A stretch of DNA of 64,000 nt from Bradyrhizobium diazoefficiens (GCF_016599855.1 NZ_CP067041.1:4960001-5024000); one strand, 5' to 3'. Shown: positions 17,743 through 27,597, counted from the first letter of the stretch. Translations and numbers: made by a program. Notes: generated by a model from the sequence alone, not told the origin.

Positions 17743-18563
17743 GGCCGCACCTCCCGCGACTGCTGCGCGCGGCGTCGGCTGGCGCGCCGGGAGACCGAAT
17801 TCTCGTCGGCGCCGGTGATGGCCGTGACGAGATCCTGGTTGGAAACGTCGGGTCCGAATTCGCCGTTGTTGCGGCCGAGGCGCAGCACCACGATCCGGTC
17901 GGCGACCGCGCGGACGTCCTCCATGTTATGGCTGATCATGATGACGCCGAGGCCGCGGGCACGCACACGCTCGATCAGGTCGAGCACCTCCGCGGTCTGG
18001 GCGACGCCGAGCGCGGCGGTCGGCTCGTCGAGCAAGATAAGCTTCGGCTCGGTCAGCAGTGAGCGCGCGATCGCCACGGTCTGGCGTTGCCCGCCGGAGA
18101 GCGACGCAACGGGGTCACGCACGCTCGGAATGCGCGCCGACAGTTCGTTGAGCAACGTCCAGGCCCGGACCTCCATGGACACCTCGTCGAGCCGGACGGG
18201 ATTGAGCTCACGGCCCAGGAAGATGTTGGCGACCACGTCGAGATTCTCGCAGAGCGCCAGGTCCTGGAAGACTGTGGCGATGCCCAGACCAAGAGCCGTG
18301 GCTGGATCGGATAGCACGACATGTTCGCCATCGAAGGCAATCGTCCCCGAGGTGGGCTGGTGCACGCCGGCAAGGATCTTCACCAGCGTGGATTTGCCGG
18401 CGCCGTTGTCGCCGACAAGCGCCACGACCTCGCCGGCATGAACATCGAGATCGACGTCGGTCAGGGCGGAGACGGCGCCGAAATTCTTGGACATGCCGCG
18501 AAGGCTCAGGACCAGTTCGCCTGGCCCCTGCTGCGGGTGATCGACATTCGAGATCGTGGTCAT
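17739..18563 (-). CDS. Sugar (probably ribitol) ABC transporter ATP-binding protein
   Basis: A 274-residue single-domain ATPase. Walker A GDNGAGKST is at 51-59, the signature LSGGQ at 155-159, Walker B LILLDE around 175-180, and the switch ISHN follows. It has one ATPase domain, as in the fructose-type FrcA, not the duplicated form of RbsA. The ATG at 18563 has AGAGGG upstream; an alternative ATG at 18587 lies directly against the hairpin at 18589-18617, so the later start is preferred. The 3' end overlaps the permease start. Confidence 0.88.
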   Translation of the reverse strand: MTTISNVDHPQQGPGELVLSLRGMSKNFGAVSALTDVDLDVHAGEVVALVGDNGAGKSTLVKILAGVHQPTSGTIAFDGEHVVLSDPATALGLGIATVFQDLALCENLDVVANIFLGRELNPVRLDEVSMEVRAWTLLNELSARIPSVRDPVASLSGGQRQTVAIARSLLTEPKLILLDEPTAALGVAQTAEVLDLIERVRARGLGVIMISHNMEDVRAVADRIVVLRLGRNNGEFGPDVSNQDLVTAITGADENSVSRRASRRRAQQSREVRP

Positions 18564-18588
18564 GGGCCGGTCCGCCCTCTTGTTCATT

Positions 18589-18617
18589 CATTCCGGCCGC
18601 CCCGAGCGGCCGGAATG
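18589..18617 (-). terminator. Intra-operon hairpin between binding-protein and ATPase genes
   Basis: A perfect 12-bp inverted repeat (CATTCCGGCCGC and its complement) encloses a 5-base loop. It starts 12 bases after the binding-protein stop codon. There is no T-run, so it more likely protects the upstream mRNA or partly attenuates read-through than terminates fully. This is a common way to make more binding protein than membrane components. Confidence 0.6.
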
Positions 18618-18628
18618 ATGTCTCGGGT

Positions 18629-19702
18629 CTAGTGCGTGATGCCGAGCTTCTTGCAGCCTTCAGCATATCTGCCCGTGCACAGTTGGTCAGCAGTCTGGAT
18701 CTTCTTGTCGATGATTTCCGCCTTCAGGTTCTGCTGCGTCACGACCGCAGGAATGAACAACTTCGACGGCGTATTGAAGAGCGTGGTTTCTCCCTTGGGT
18801 GTGCCGCCCGAGAGGAACTCCACCGCCGCCTGGGCAGCGGCGCCGGCAACGATCTCACTGGGTTTGGAGATCGTGTTGTACTGATCGCCGGCGATGATGA
18901 GCTGAAGCGCGGCAATCGTCGCGTCGTTGCCTGTCACCGGAGGCACCGGATTGATACCAGCGGCCTTGAAAGCGGCGATCGCGCCGCCGCCCGTACCGTC
19001 ATTGGCGGCGACGACGCCGAGGATCTTCTTGCCGAAGCGGGTGACTTGGCCGCTTGCCCATTGCTGCGCCTTGGGCGGTGCCCAGTCCGGCGTGTCGTAT
19101 TCGGCGAGAATGGGATAGCCGCTCTTGTCGAGGCCCGCATGAATGCCCTTCTTGATGAGGCCTGCTGCGGCATCGGTCGGCGACCCGTTGATCTCGAGCA
19201 CCCCTTCGCCCTCCTTCGGCGTGACCTTGGCGTCCTTCAGATGCTTGACCAGCGATTCGGAAATGGCCTTGCCGATGCCTTCATTGTCGAAGGAAACGTA
19301 ATAGTCGGCCTTGGCGTCGGGGATCGGGCGATCATAGGCGATCACCTTAATGCCCTGGGACTGTGCCATCTTCACCAGCGACGCGGCGGCGGTCGAGTCG
19401 ACCGGATCGAGCACGATCACCTTGGCGCCCTGCGAGATCACCGAGTTGAATTGCTGCTGCTGCCGCGCGGCATCCGCGCTGGCGTTCTGGTAGAGAACCT
19501 TGCAGCTCTGGCAGAGCTTCTTCATCTCGGCGGCAAAACCTGGATAGTCGTGCTGTTCGTAACGAGTGGAGGCCTGATCGGGCATAAGGAAGGCGACGGT
19601 CGCGTCCTTCACCTCCGCAGCGTGCGAGACCATGGCCGTTGCGCCAAGTAACGACAGGGCGAGCGCGGCTGTGCCCGTATTCTTGAGCGAGAACTTTGTC
19701 AT
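18629..19702 (-). CDS. Sugar (probably ribitol) ABC transporter substrate-binding protein
   Basis: A 357-residue periplasmic binding protein of the type I fold (ribose/xylose-binding group). A signal peptide occupies residues 1-28 with likely cleavage after SHA. DAARQQQQFNSVISQGAKVIVLDPVDSTAAASLV is characteristic of pentose/hexose-binding proteins. Four cysteines occur, two close together in LCQSCK. The ATG at 19702 is chosen for GGAAAGGGAAG upstream and the signal peptide; the longer open frame upstream is unsupported. It is the first gene of the ribitol operon. Confidence 0.9.
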   Translation of the reverse strand: MTKFSLKNTGTAALALSLLGATAMVSHAAEVKDATVAFLMPDQASTRYEQHDYPGFAAEMKKLCQSCKVLYQNASADAARQQQQFNSVISQGAKVIVLDPVDSTAAASLVKMAQSQGIKVIAYDRPIPDAKADYYVSFDNEGIGKAISESLVKHLKDAKVTPKEGEGVLEINGSPTDAAAGLIKKGIHAGLDKSGYPILAEYDTPDWAPPKAQQWASGQVTRFGKKILGVVAANDGTGGGAIAAFKAAGINPVPPVTGNDATIAALQLIIAGDQYNTISKPSEIVAGAAAQAAVEFLSGGTPKGETTLFNTPSKLFIPAVVTQQNLKAEIIDKKIQTADQLCTGRYAEGCKKLGITH

Positions 19703-19916
19703 TCGACTTCCCTTTCCGGAACTAAGTGTTAGGGTGCAATCATCGATTTCGGAGCATGCCTCCCCTGCTTCCGGAGCCAGGAGGCGGCTACGATCAGTGC
19801 CGATATCCTCCGAGGCCGCTCGGAATTTCTGGACAAGCAATCCCCTTCGCAGACCGCCATCGGCGTGCCCGCGTCATTCTTTCCGTAATGGTTATCCTCC
19901 CTTTTGCTCCTCCCGG

Positions 19917-20801
19917 CTAAGCGGCGCGTGCCGCGTTGATATTGTCCGCCAACAATCGCCTGAAGCGCGAGGGCGGCATGCCCTTCTCGGCCAGAAACTG
20001 GCGATTGAAATTGGAGAGATTGTTGAAGCCGACCTGGAAGCAGATGTCGGTGATGGACGCGTGTTCCTCGCTCATCAGTATCTGGCAGGCTAGATTGATG
20101 CGGAGCCGCTTGACGTATTGCACCAGCGACATTCCAGTGTGCCGGCGGAATGAGCGCGAAAACGCGCTTGGCGACTGGCGGGCGATCGCCGCGAGATCTG
20201 CTTCGCCGAACGGCTGCGTCAGGTTCTCGCGGATAAAGGCGAGCGCCTTGTTCATTCCAGCCGACATGTAGCCGGACGGGTCGGGCAAATAGTTTGGGCT
20301 GGAGAGCGGCAGCGCCCCGCGCGCGCGGCAGAGCGTCCCCAGGATCATCATGAACAGCTCGATCCGGCGCACGCCCTTCGCCGCCACGATCTCCTCCATC
20401 AGCGGGGCGAGCTCCTTGCTTGTGTTACCTGAGAAAAGCACGCCATGCCGGGAGGATTCCAGCAGCGCACCGAGGCCCGAAAGCTCAGGCATCAGCTTCA
20501 TCGTGTCGCCGATGAATTCTTCGCTGAACTGGATGATGCGGCCGCGCAGCGGGATGGCGACGTTCACCGGCAGGTCGCTCACCCAATTGTGCGGCAGGTT
20601 GGGTCCGGTGAGCACGAGATTGCCCGGCTCGAACTGGCCGATGAAATCGCCGACAAAATAGCGACCGCTCGTCGCCACGACCTGATGGATCTCGTACTCC
20701 GGATGAAAATGCCACCGGACCGTGTGGAAGGGATACCCGTGCGACCAAGCCTTGAAGGACTCGCCGCGCCGTATCTGGACGACTTCCAGGTCTGGTTCCA
20801 T
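19917..20801 (-). CDS. AraC family transcriptional regulator, probable ribitol operon regulator
   Basis: A 294-residue regulator with an N-terminal cupin-like sensor domain (WHFHPEYEIH at about 30-39) and a C-terminal double helix-turn-helix (about 190-290), ending with the typical ITDICFQVGFNNLSNFNRQF segment. It is transcribed in the same direction as, and 214 bases upstream of, the binding-protein gene. It probably controls that operon in response to a pentitol (inference). Its own operator was not identified in the gap. Confidence 0.88.
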   Translation of the reverse strand: MEPDLEVVQIRRGESFKAWSHGYPFHTVRWHFHPEYEIHQVVATSGRYFVGDFIGQFEPGNLVLTGPNLPHNWVSDLPVNVAIPLRGRIIQFSEEFIGDTMKLMPELSGLGALLESSRHGVLFSGNTSKELAPLMEEIVAAKGVRRIELFMMILGTLCRARGALPLSSPNYLPDPSGYMSAGMNKALAFIRENLTQPFGEADLAAIARQSPSAFSRSFRRHTGMSLVQYVKRLRINLACQILMSEEHASITDICFQVGFNNLSNFNRQFLAEKGMPPSRFRRLLADNINAARAA

Positions 20802-20898
20802 ACCCGTTCCCTCCTGGGCCGGCCCGGTCCGTCAACACCTGGGCTCGTACCCAATGGCTGAATTTTGCTCAGCTCTAACTATTGCTGGAACCGTAGCG

Positions 20899-20920
20899 GG
20901 TGGCGGCCGCTGCCGCCACC
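20899..20920. other. Hairpin between MFS and AraC genes
   Basis: GGTGGCGGC and GCCGCCACC form a perfect 9-bp stem with a 4-base loop, located downstream of the leftward MFS gene and upstream of the AraC gene. The lack of a T-run on either strand makes it a weak terminator candidate only. Confidence 0.35.
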
Positions 20921-21007
20921 ACGATTCAGGTGCCTAACCGATACTCTTTTGACATTCGTTGGCTGGCCCCCGCAATATGGGCCGTCTTCAAGCCTCGTCC
21001 GGCTTCC

Positions 21008-22243
21008 CTATTCCAGGCTCTCCACCTGGCGCAGGCTCGGGAACAGCTTCATCCACAACAGCGCTACCGCGACGGTGCAGACTCCGCCGAGCACGGCCGC
21101 CGGCATGGTGCCGAACAATGCCGCCGTCAGCCCGCTCTCGAACTGGCCGAGCTGGTTCGAGGCGTTGATGAAGAGGAAATTGACGGCACCGACGCGGCCG
21201 CGCATCTCGTCGGGCGTAGCTAACTGCACCAGCGAGAAGCGGATCACGACGCTGATCGTGTCGGCGGCGCCGAGCACCGCAAGCGCAAGCACCGACAGCC
21301 ACATCCAGGACGACAGCGCGAACACGATCGTGGCAACGCCGAACACGATCACCGCCTGAAACATGCGCAAGCCGACATGCCGCGTGATGGCGTGGCGCGC
21401 CAGCACCATCGTCATCAGGAGCGCACCGACGGCCGGCGCGGCGCGGAGCACGCCGAGCCCGACCGGGCCGGCCTGGAGAATGTCGCGGGCGTAGATCGGC
21501 AGCAGCGCTGTTACGCCGCCAAACAGCACGGCGAACAAATCGAGCGAGATCGTGCCGAGGATCGCCGGGCTTTTGCGGATGAAGCGGACGCCGGCAAAGA
21601 TGTTGTCCGTGCTGGTATCCTTGGCGACCGCCTGTGGGCGCGGCTGGATGAAGCCGGTCAGGATTATCCCAAGAATCCAGAACAGCAGCATCACGGCATA
21701 GGCCAGATGCGGCGCGATCGCATAGGCAAAGCCGCCGAGTGCAGGCCCGGTGATGGTCGCGACCTGCGCTGCCCCGCTCGCAACCGCCGTTGCGCGCTGG
21801 AGCGAGCCTCGCGGCGCGATCAGCGGCAACAGCGCCGCGGTGGTCGGGCTCTCGAAGGCTCCGGCAATGCCGAGCATGAAGGTTGCGACGAAAATCTGCA
21901 CCTCGCCGACCGCGCCAAGATAAGTGATCACTGCGAGATAGAGCGCCGTCGCCGCTTCCACGAGCTGGCAGAGCTGGACCACGCGCTTGCGCTCAAAACG
22001 GTCGGCGGCGTGGCCGGCGACGAAGACGAGCAGCGCGGTGGGTGCGAATTGCACGAGCCCGACCATGCCGAGATCGAAGGCCGAGCCGGTGAGGTCGTAG
22101 ACCTGCCAGCCGATCGCGACCGCCCCGATCTGGCTGGAAAAGCGCGACAGGTTGCGCGAGAGCAGGAAGAACAGGAAGGCGCGATGGCGGAGGAGCTCAC
22201 CGGCGCTGACCGGCGGCCCGACGGATACTGGCTGCTCTGGCAT
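21008..22243 (-). CDS. MFS transporter (EntS/multidrug exporter-like)
   Basis: A 411-residue major facilitator with about twelve hydrophobic segments; GHAADRFERKRVV in the loop after the second segment is the MFS motif A. It belongs to the branch containing enterobactin exporter EntS and many drug exporters. The start at 22243 (MPEQPV) is tentative; the frame extends to 22351 with a poorly hydrophobic leader that overlaps the region upstream of the divergent transporter gene. Substrate cannot be assigned. Confidence 0.82.
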   Translation of the reverse strand: MPEQPVSVGPPVSAGELLRHRAFLFFLLSRNLSRFSSQIGAVAIGWQVYDLTGSAFDLGMVGLVQFAPTALLVFVAGHAADRFERKRVVQLCQLVEAATALYLAVITYLGAVGEVQIFVATFMLGIAGAFESPTTAALLPLIAPRGSLQRATAVASGAAQVATITGPALGGFAYAIAPHLAYAVMLLFWILGIILTGFIQPRPQAVAKDTSTDNIFAGVRFIRKSPAILGTISLDLFAVLFGGVTALLPIYARDILQAGPVGLGVLRAAPAVGALLMTMVLARHAITRHVGLRMFQAVIVFGVATIVFALSSWMWLSVLALAVLGAADTISVVIRFSLVQLATPDEMRGRVGAVNFLFINASNQLGQFESGLTAALFGTMPAAVLGGVCTVAVALLWMKLFPSLRQVESLE

Positions 22244-22401
22244 CGCCGTTTCGGTCACGCTCGCAGTGTTCGCCCCTGATATCGACGCGCCCCGCGTGGC
22301 TGACGCGGGCCTGCTTGTCAACAGCGGGACGGCCAGCAACATTCCCGGCATTGCATTTGCAACGCACGCGCGGCCATAATCATTGGGGGTTTGGGGACAT
22401 C

Positions 22402-23670
22402 ATGCTGCGGCTGCAATCGACACTCGGCGTTTTCGCATTGCTGCTGATCGCCTTCACGCTGGCGGAGAATCGCCGCGCGGTGTCGCTTCGGCAGGCGCTG
22501 ATCGGCCTCGTCGTGACCTTCGTCACCGCGATCGTGCTCTTGAAGGTGCCGGTCGTCGCGCATGCCTTCGGCGCCATCAACGACGCGGTCGGCGCCATCT
22601 CCGCGGCCTCGCGCGCCGGCTCCTCCTTCGTGTTCGGCTATGTCGGCGGCGGTCCCCTGCCCTTCGACCTGAAGACGCCGGGCGCCGATTTCGTCCTGGC
22701 GTTCCAGGCGCTGCCGATCGTGTTGGTCATGAGCGTGCTGACGACGCTGTTGTTCTATTGGCGCGTGCTGCCGCCGATCGTACGCGGCATGGCCTGGCTG
22801 CTCGAACGCACCCTCGGCGTCGGCGGCGCGGTCGGGCTCTCGACCGCCGCCAACATCTTCCTCGGCATGGTCGAGGCGCCGCTGTTCGTGCGGCCGTATC
22901 TCGTTCAGATGAGCCGCAGCGAATTGTTTCTGATCATGACCGGCGGCATGGCCGGAATCGCCGGCACCGTGCTGGTGCTCTATGCGACGCTGCTGGCGCC
23001 CCTCATCCCAGACGCGGCCGCGCATTTCGTCATCGCCTCCGTGCTGGGCGCACCGGCCGCGATCCTCGTCAGCCTGATCATGGTGCCCGAGACATCTGGC
23101 AAGCGCACCGGCGGCGCGCTTGAGGATCCCCCGGTCGCCAGCGATCCGGAGATGCAAGTCTCCAGCACGATGGACGCGATCGTGAAAGGCACGAGCGCGG
23201 GGATCGAGCTGCTGATCAACATCGTGGCGATGCTGCTGGTGCTGGTGGCGCTGGTCTATCTCGTCAACGCGATCCTCGGGTTGCTGCCTGATATCGGCGG
23301 CGCCGCGATCTCGCTGCAGCGCCTGCTGGGCCTTGTCATGGCGCCGGTGTGCTGGCTAATGGGATTGCCCTGGGATCAGGCCGTGACCGCCGGCAGCCTG
23401 ATGGGCACTAAGACCGTGCTCAACGAGCTGATCGCCTATGTCGAATTCTCAAAGCTGCCGTCCGACGCGCTCGATCCGCGCTCGCGCCTGATCATGCTCT
23501 ACGCGATGTGCGGCTTCGCCAATTTCGCCAGCCTCGGCATCATGATCGGCGGCCTCGGCGTGATGGCGCCGGAGCGGCGCGACGAGATCAATGCGCTGGG
23601 GCTGAAGTCGATCCTATCGGGGACGCTGACGACGTGCCTGATGGGGGCGATCGTGGGGGTATTGACGTAG
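22402..23670 (+). CDS. Concentrative nucleoside transporter (NupC/CNT family)
   Basis: A 422-residue inner-membrane symporter for nucleosides. The CNT core shows GLSTAANIFLGMVEAPLFVRPYL and the later GTKTVLNELIAY and GFANFASLGIMIGGLG segments, which carry the conserved Glu, Asn and Thr residues that bind nucleoside and cation. The ATG at 22402 follows TTGGGGACATC. Divergent from the MFS gene, it ends shortly before a repeat arm. Confidence 0.92.
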   Translation: MLRLQSTLGVFALLLIAFTLAENRRAVSLRQALIGLVVTFVTAIVLLKVPVVAHAFGAINDAVGAISAASRAGSSFVFGYVGGGPLPFDLKTPGADFVLAFQALPIVLVMSVLTTLLFYWRVLPPIVRGMAWLLERTLGVGGAVGLSTAANIFLGMVEAPLFVRPYLVQMSRSELFLIMTGGMAGIAGTVLVLYATLLAPLIPDAAAHFVIASVLGAPAAILVSLIMVPETSGKRTGGALEDPPVASDPEMQVSSTMDAIVKGTSAGIELLINIVAMLLVLVALVYLVNAILGLLPDIGGAAISLQRLLGLVMAPVCWLMGLPWDQAVTAGSLMGTKTVLNELIAYVEFSKLPSDALDPRSRLIMLYAMCGFANFASLGIMIGGLGVMAPERRDEINALGLKSILSGTLTTCLMGAIVGVLT

Positions 23671-23682
23671 GCTGTCTTCGCT

Positions 23683-23722
23683 CGTCATTCCGGGGGCTCG
23701 CGCTGCGCGCGCCGGAATGACG
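23683..23722. repeat. Palindromic repeat, family A (single arm)
   Basis: A single hairpin arm from CGTCATTCCGGGG to GCCGGAATGACG of about 40 bp, lacking the second inverted arm. It lies between the convergent transporter and cupin genes and ends exactly at the cupin stop codon. Confidence 0.8.
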
Positions 23723-24274
23723 TCAGGCCTTCAACTCCACCGTCCTGAACTCCGCCGGCAGGATCACTTCCAGCAGCTCCACGTCATCCGAATAGTCCAA
23801 AATCATGTGCTTGATCTTCGGCGGCTGGGTCCAGGCGCTGCCTTCTTTCATCAAGGTTTCGCCCTGCCCGTCCATGTAGGTCTTCACCCAGCCCTTGAGC
23901 ACGTAGACCATCTGGAAGTCGACGTCGTGGAAGTGCAGTTTCGAGACCTCCGCCGGATCGCAGGGGCCTTGCAGGCGGATCACGTGAGCTTGCGCGAGGC
24001 CGTGGCTGGCAGCGGCGATGCCGAGGTCGCGGTATTTTGCGTAGGCGCGCAGGCCGTCGGCTTTGAAATCTTCCTCGCGGTGATGGCTGATGGCGATGCG
24101 CTGCTTCGGGCGCGCGGGTTTCTTCGCCGCGGTTTTGGCCGTTGTCGTGCGCGCCCTCGCCTTCACGGTCTTGCGCGCTGAGGATCGCGCTGCGGCTTTG
24201 GCGCCGCTCCGCTTCTTCACCGCGGTCTGGGCTGCGCTGCGCGATTTTGTTTTCTTGCTTGTTTTCTTGGCCAT
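23723..24274 (-). CDS. Cupin domain protein with Lys/Ala-rich histone H1-like N-terminal tail
   Basis: A 183-residue protein with two parts. Residues 1-57 are almost entirely Lys, Ala, Arg, Ser and Thr in the style of histone H1 or bacterial HU tails, so they are probably disordered and could bind nucleic acid. Residues about 60-180 form a cupin: metal ligands are likely His114 and His116 (LHFHDVDFQMVYVLKG) and His156 (KIKHMI). The cupin may bind a metal or small ligand, or be an enzyme; function is unknown. Confidence 0.8.
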   Translation of the reverse strand: MAKKTSKKTKSRSAAQTAVKKRSGAKAAARSSARKTVKARARTTTAKTAAKKPARPKQRIAISHHREEDFKADGLRAYAKYRDLGIAAASHGLAQAHVIRLQGPCDPAEVSKLHFHDVDFQMVYVLKGWVKTYMDGQGETLMKEGSAWTQPPKIKHMILDYSDDVELLEVILPAEFRTVELKA

Positions 24275-24324
24275 GGGCCGGCCTCCCGTTGTGATGGCGA
24301 GAGGCTAGCACAGAAACGGGAGGC

Positions 24325-24440
24325 GCAGGGCGGGTTAGCCGTAGGCGTAACCCGCCACCTTCTGCTTCTGCATAGAGAGAAGCGGCGGATTACGCCAGCG
24401 GACTGCGCTTCGCGCGGCCGCAAGCTAATCCGCCCTACCG
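24325..24440. repeat. Palindromic repeat, family D
   Basis: An inverted element beginning CAGGGCGGGTTAGCC and ending GCTAATCCGCCCTACC, with inner TTACGCCAGCGGACTGCGC. It sits between the cupin and usg genes. The other copy is at 47879-47993. Confidence 0.8.
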
Positions 24441-24449
24441 TATCTCGGT

Positions 24450-24737
24450 TCAATTCAACCGGAACACGCCGTCCACAGCGCGCAGCTCGGCCGGCTTGAT
24501 CAGCTTGGAATGCGCCACCGTCACCGAGTGCAGCGGACCGTCAAGCTTCTCCTCCCAGAATGCCAGGAAGTCGGTGAGCGCCGGGAATTTCGGAAACATG
24601 TCGTAGTTCTGCCAGACGTAGGTCTGCAGTAGCGAGGGGTGATCCGGCATCCGGTAGAGAATTTGGGCCGTCGTCAGCCCGTAACCCAGCAGCTGTTTCC
24701 GGAAATCATCGGAAACAGCTCCACCCTGCAATCCCAT
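24450..24737 (-). CDS. usg: Usg family protein
   Basis: A 95-residue protein of the Usg family, found in alphaproteobacteria and of unknown function. DFRKQLLGYGLTTAQILYRMPDHPSLLQTYVWQ is the family's signature region. The start at 24737 is fixed by a strong AAAGGAGG site 6 bases upstream. Its 5' end faces the groESL promoter region. Confidence 0.85.
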   Translation of the reverse strand: MGLQGGAVSDDFRKQLLGYGLTTAQILYRMPDHPSLLQTYVWQNYDMFPKFPALTDFLAFWEEKLDGPLHSVTVAHSKLIKPAELRAVDGVFRLN

Positions 24738-25112
24738 GCCAACCTCCTTTGCAGGAGCGCATTCAGGGGGCCCTAGTCGGTGCGCCTCACGGGCCACCCG
24801 GTGCTGATGCGCTCACATGAGAGAAATGTGACGCAAACTGATAATTCATCTCAAGCCCAAAAGTTTAACAAGCTGTTGAAATTCAATGCGTTAGCAGCAG
24901 TCTTGGCTCCGTGCTAATACGGTGCGCGACACTGGTTAACGATGGTAAAGAGAATCTGGCACTCCGCGCTTCCGGGTGCTGATTTTTCTGCTAGAAGCCC
25001 TTGCTCCCGCCAAATTCCTGTCCTATTTCAGCCTCGCCCGTGCTAGCACTCATGGGCATCGACTGCTAACAACCCGAAATCATCAACCCGAGCAATTGCT
25101 TAGGAGGACTGC
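24738..25112. other. Divergent usg / groES intergenic region
   Basis: A 375-bp gene-free region. It contains an imperfect CIRCE at 25043-25069, a degenerate 27-bp CIRCE-like inverted repeat at 24891-24917 (TTAGCA and TGCTAA arms), and a weak -35/-10 pair TTGCTC (25001) and TATTTC (25024) with 17-base spacing just upstream of the CIRCE. Nothing else was recognised. Confidence 0.6.
25043..25069 (+). promoter_or_regulatory. CIRCE element (HrcA operator) of groESL
   Basis: CTAGCACTC, a 9-base spacer and GACTGCTAA match the CIRCE consensus TTAGCACTC-N9-GAGTGCTAA with one mismatch in each arm. It lies 43 bases before the groES start codon, overlapping the likely transcript start. CIRCE binds the HrcA repressor, giving heat-inducible expression. 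Confidence 0.85.
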
Positions 25113-25427
25113 ATGAAATTCCGTCCGCTTCACGACCGCGTCGTGGTCAAGCGCATCGACGCAGAAGAGAAGACCGCTGGCGGCATCATCATTCCCGACA
25201 CTGCCAAGGAAAAGCCGTCCCAGGGCGAAGTCATCGCCATCGGCCCGGGTGGCCGTGACGAAGCCGGCAAGCTGGTCCCGATCGACCTGAAGGTCGGCGA
25301 CCGCGTGCTGTTCGGCAAGTGGTCCGGCACCGAGGTCAAGATCGATGGCCAGGACCTGCTGATCATGAAGGAGAGCGACGTCATGGGCGTTCTCGAGGTC
25401 AGCGAGTCCAAAAAGAAGGCGGCCTAA
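25113..25427 (+). CDS. groES: Co-chaperonin GroES
   Basis: A 104-residue Hsp10 that caps the GroEL ring and assists ATP-dependent folding in the cytoplasm. It opens with [14 protein letters not shown], has the mobile loop [18 protein letters not shown] at about 18-35 and the roof segment GPGGRD. TAGGAGG lies 6 bases before the ATG. It precedes groEL by 42 bases. Confidence 0.98.
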   Translation: MKFRPLHDRVVVKRIDAEEKTAGGIIIPDTAKEKPSQGEVIAIGPGGRDEAGKLVPIDLKVGDRVLFGKWSGTEVKIDGQDLLIMKESDVMGVLEVSESKKKAA

Positions 25428-25457
25428 GGGCCCCTCTACCCTCCAGTCAAACCTTAA

Positions 25458-27110
<1,653 letters not shown>

Positions 27111-27140
27111 TCCAGCCACTCAGGCAAACGAGGAAATGCG

Positions 27141-27170
27141 AAACCCCGGCAGCGATGCCGGGGTTTTGTT
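27141..27170 (+). terminator. Rho-independent terminator of groESL
   Basis: A 10-bp perfect stem (AAACCCCGGC with GCCGGGGTTT), a 6-base loop and a following TTTTGTTT tract lie 30 bases past the groEL stop codon. Confidence 0.9.
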
Positions 27171-27192
27171 TGGTGGGCCAACTCTCTCGCCT

Positions 27193-27238
27193 CGTCATTC
27201 CGGGACGCGCGAAGCGCGAGCCCGGAATCCATAACCAC
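27193..27238. repeat. Family A repeat, left arm of a split element
   Basis: CGTCATTCCGGG through CCCGGAATCCATAACCAC: one complete family A arm, the partner of the right arm at 27543-27590. The inner ends ATAACCAC and GTGGTTAT are exact complements. The GIY-YIG gene fills the interval between them. Confidence 0.88.
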
Positions 27239-27243
27239 GAGCC

Positions 27244-27531
27244 TCAGTTGGCTATCCCCGGATAAAGATCATCCCAGTTCGGGTTCTGCTCCTCGATCAG
27301 CCGCGTCTTCCAGTCCCGCCGCCACTTCTTGAGCTCCTTTTCGCGCGCGATGGCGCTCTCCGGGTCATCGAAGATCTCGAACAGGACGAGCTTGTCGAGG
27401 CCATACTTTGTCGTAAAGCCGGGCACAGCTTTGGTCCTATGCTCGTAAACGCGGCGTACGAGGTCGCTGGTCACACCGATATAGAGCGTGCCGTGCTTCC
27501 TGCTTGCAAGGATGTAGACATAGTAGGTCAT
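27244..27531 (-). CDS. GIY-YIG nuclease family protein (UPF0213-like) nested in a palindromic repeat
   Basis: A 95-residue single-domain GIY-YIG endonuclease. VYI at 5-7 and YIG at 17-19 form the signature, Arg26/Arg27 and His31 follow in the helix, and EKELKKWRR at 64-72 carries the likely metal-binding glutamate. No DNA-binding domain is attached. The gene fills the loop of a family A palindrome, and its only ribosome site (AGGCG) abuts the right arm. Free-standing GIY-YIG proteins of this group are abundant in rhizobia. It may nick or cut the palindrome and help it move. Confidence 0.85.
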   Translation of the reverse strand: MTYYVYILASRKHGTLYIGVTSDLVRRVYEHRTKAVPGFTTKYGLDKLVLFEIFDDPESAIAREKELKKWRRDWKTRLIEEQNPNWDDLYPGIAN

Positions 27532-27542
27532 TACATGCGCCT

Positions 27543-27590
27543 GTGGTTATGGATTCCGGGCTCGCGCCAAGGGCGCGCCCCGGAATGACA
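27543..27590. repeat. Family A repeat, right arm of a split element
   Basis: GTGGTTATGGATTCCGGG through GCCCCGGAATGACA: an inverted arm matching the left arm at 27193-27238. It ends 8 bases before the stop codon of the signal peptidase reading frame. Confidence 0.88.
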
Positions 27591-27597
27591 GAGGCAC

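Larger units (their letters stand above)
27193..27590. mobile_element. Putative mobile unit: family A palindrome carrying a GIY-YIG nuclease gene
   Basis: Two inverted family A arms flank 304 bp that is almost wholly occupied by one GIY-YIG gene. The stop codon is 5 bases from the left arm and the start codon 11 bases from the right arm. The arrangement parallels REP doublets with their dedicated RAYT enzymes, with a GIY-YIG nuclease in place of a tyrosine transposase. Mobility is inferred, not shown. Confidence 0.6.
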
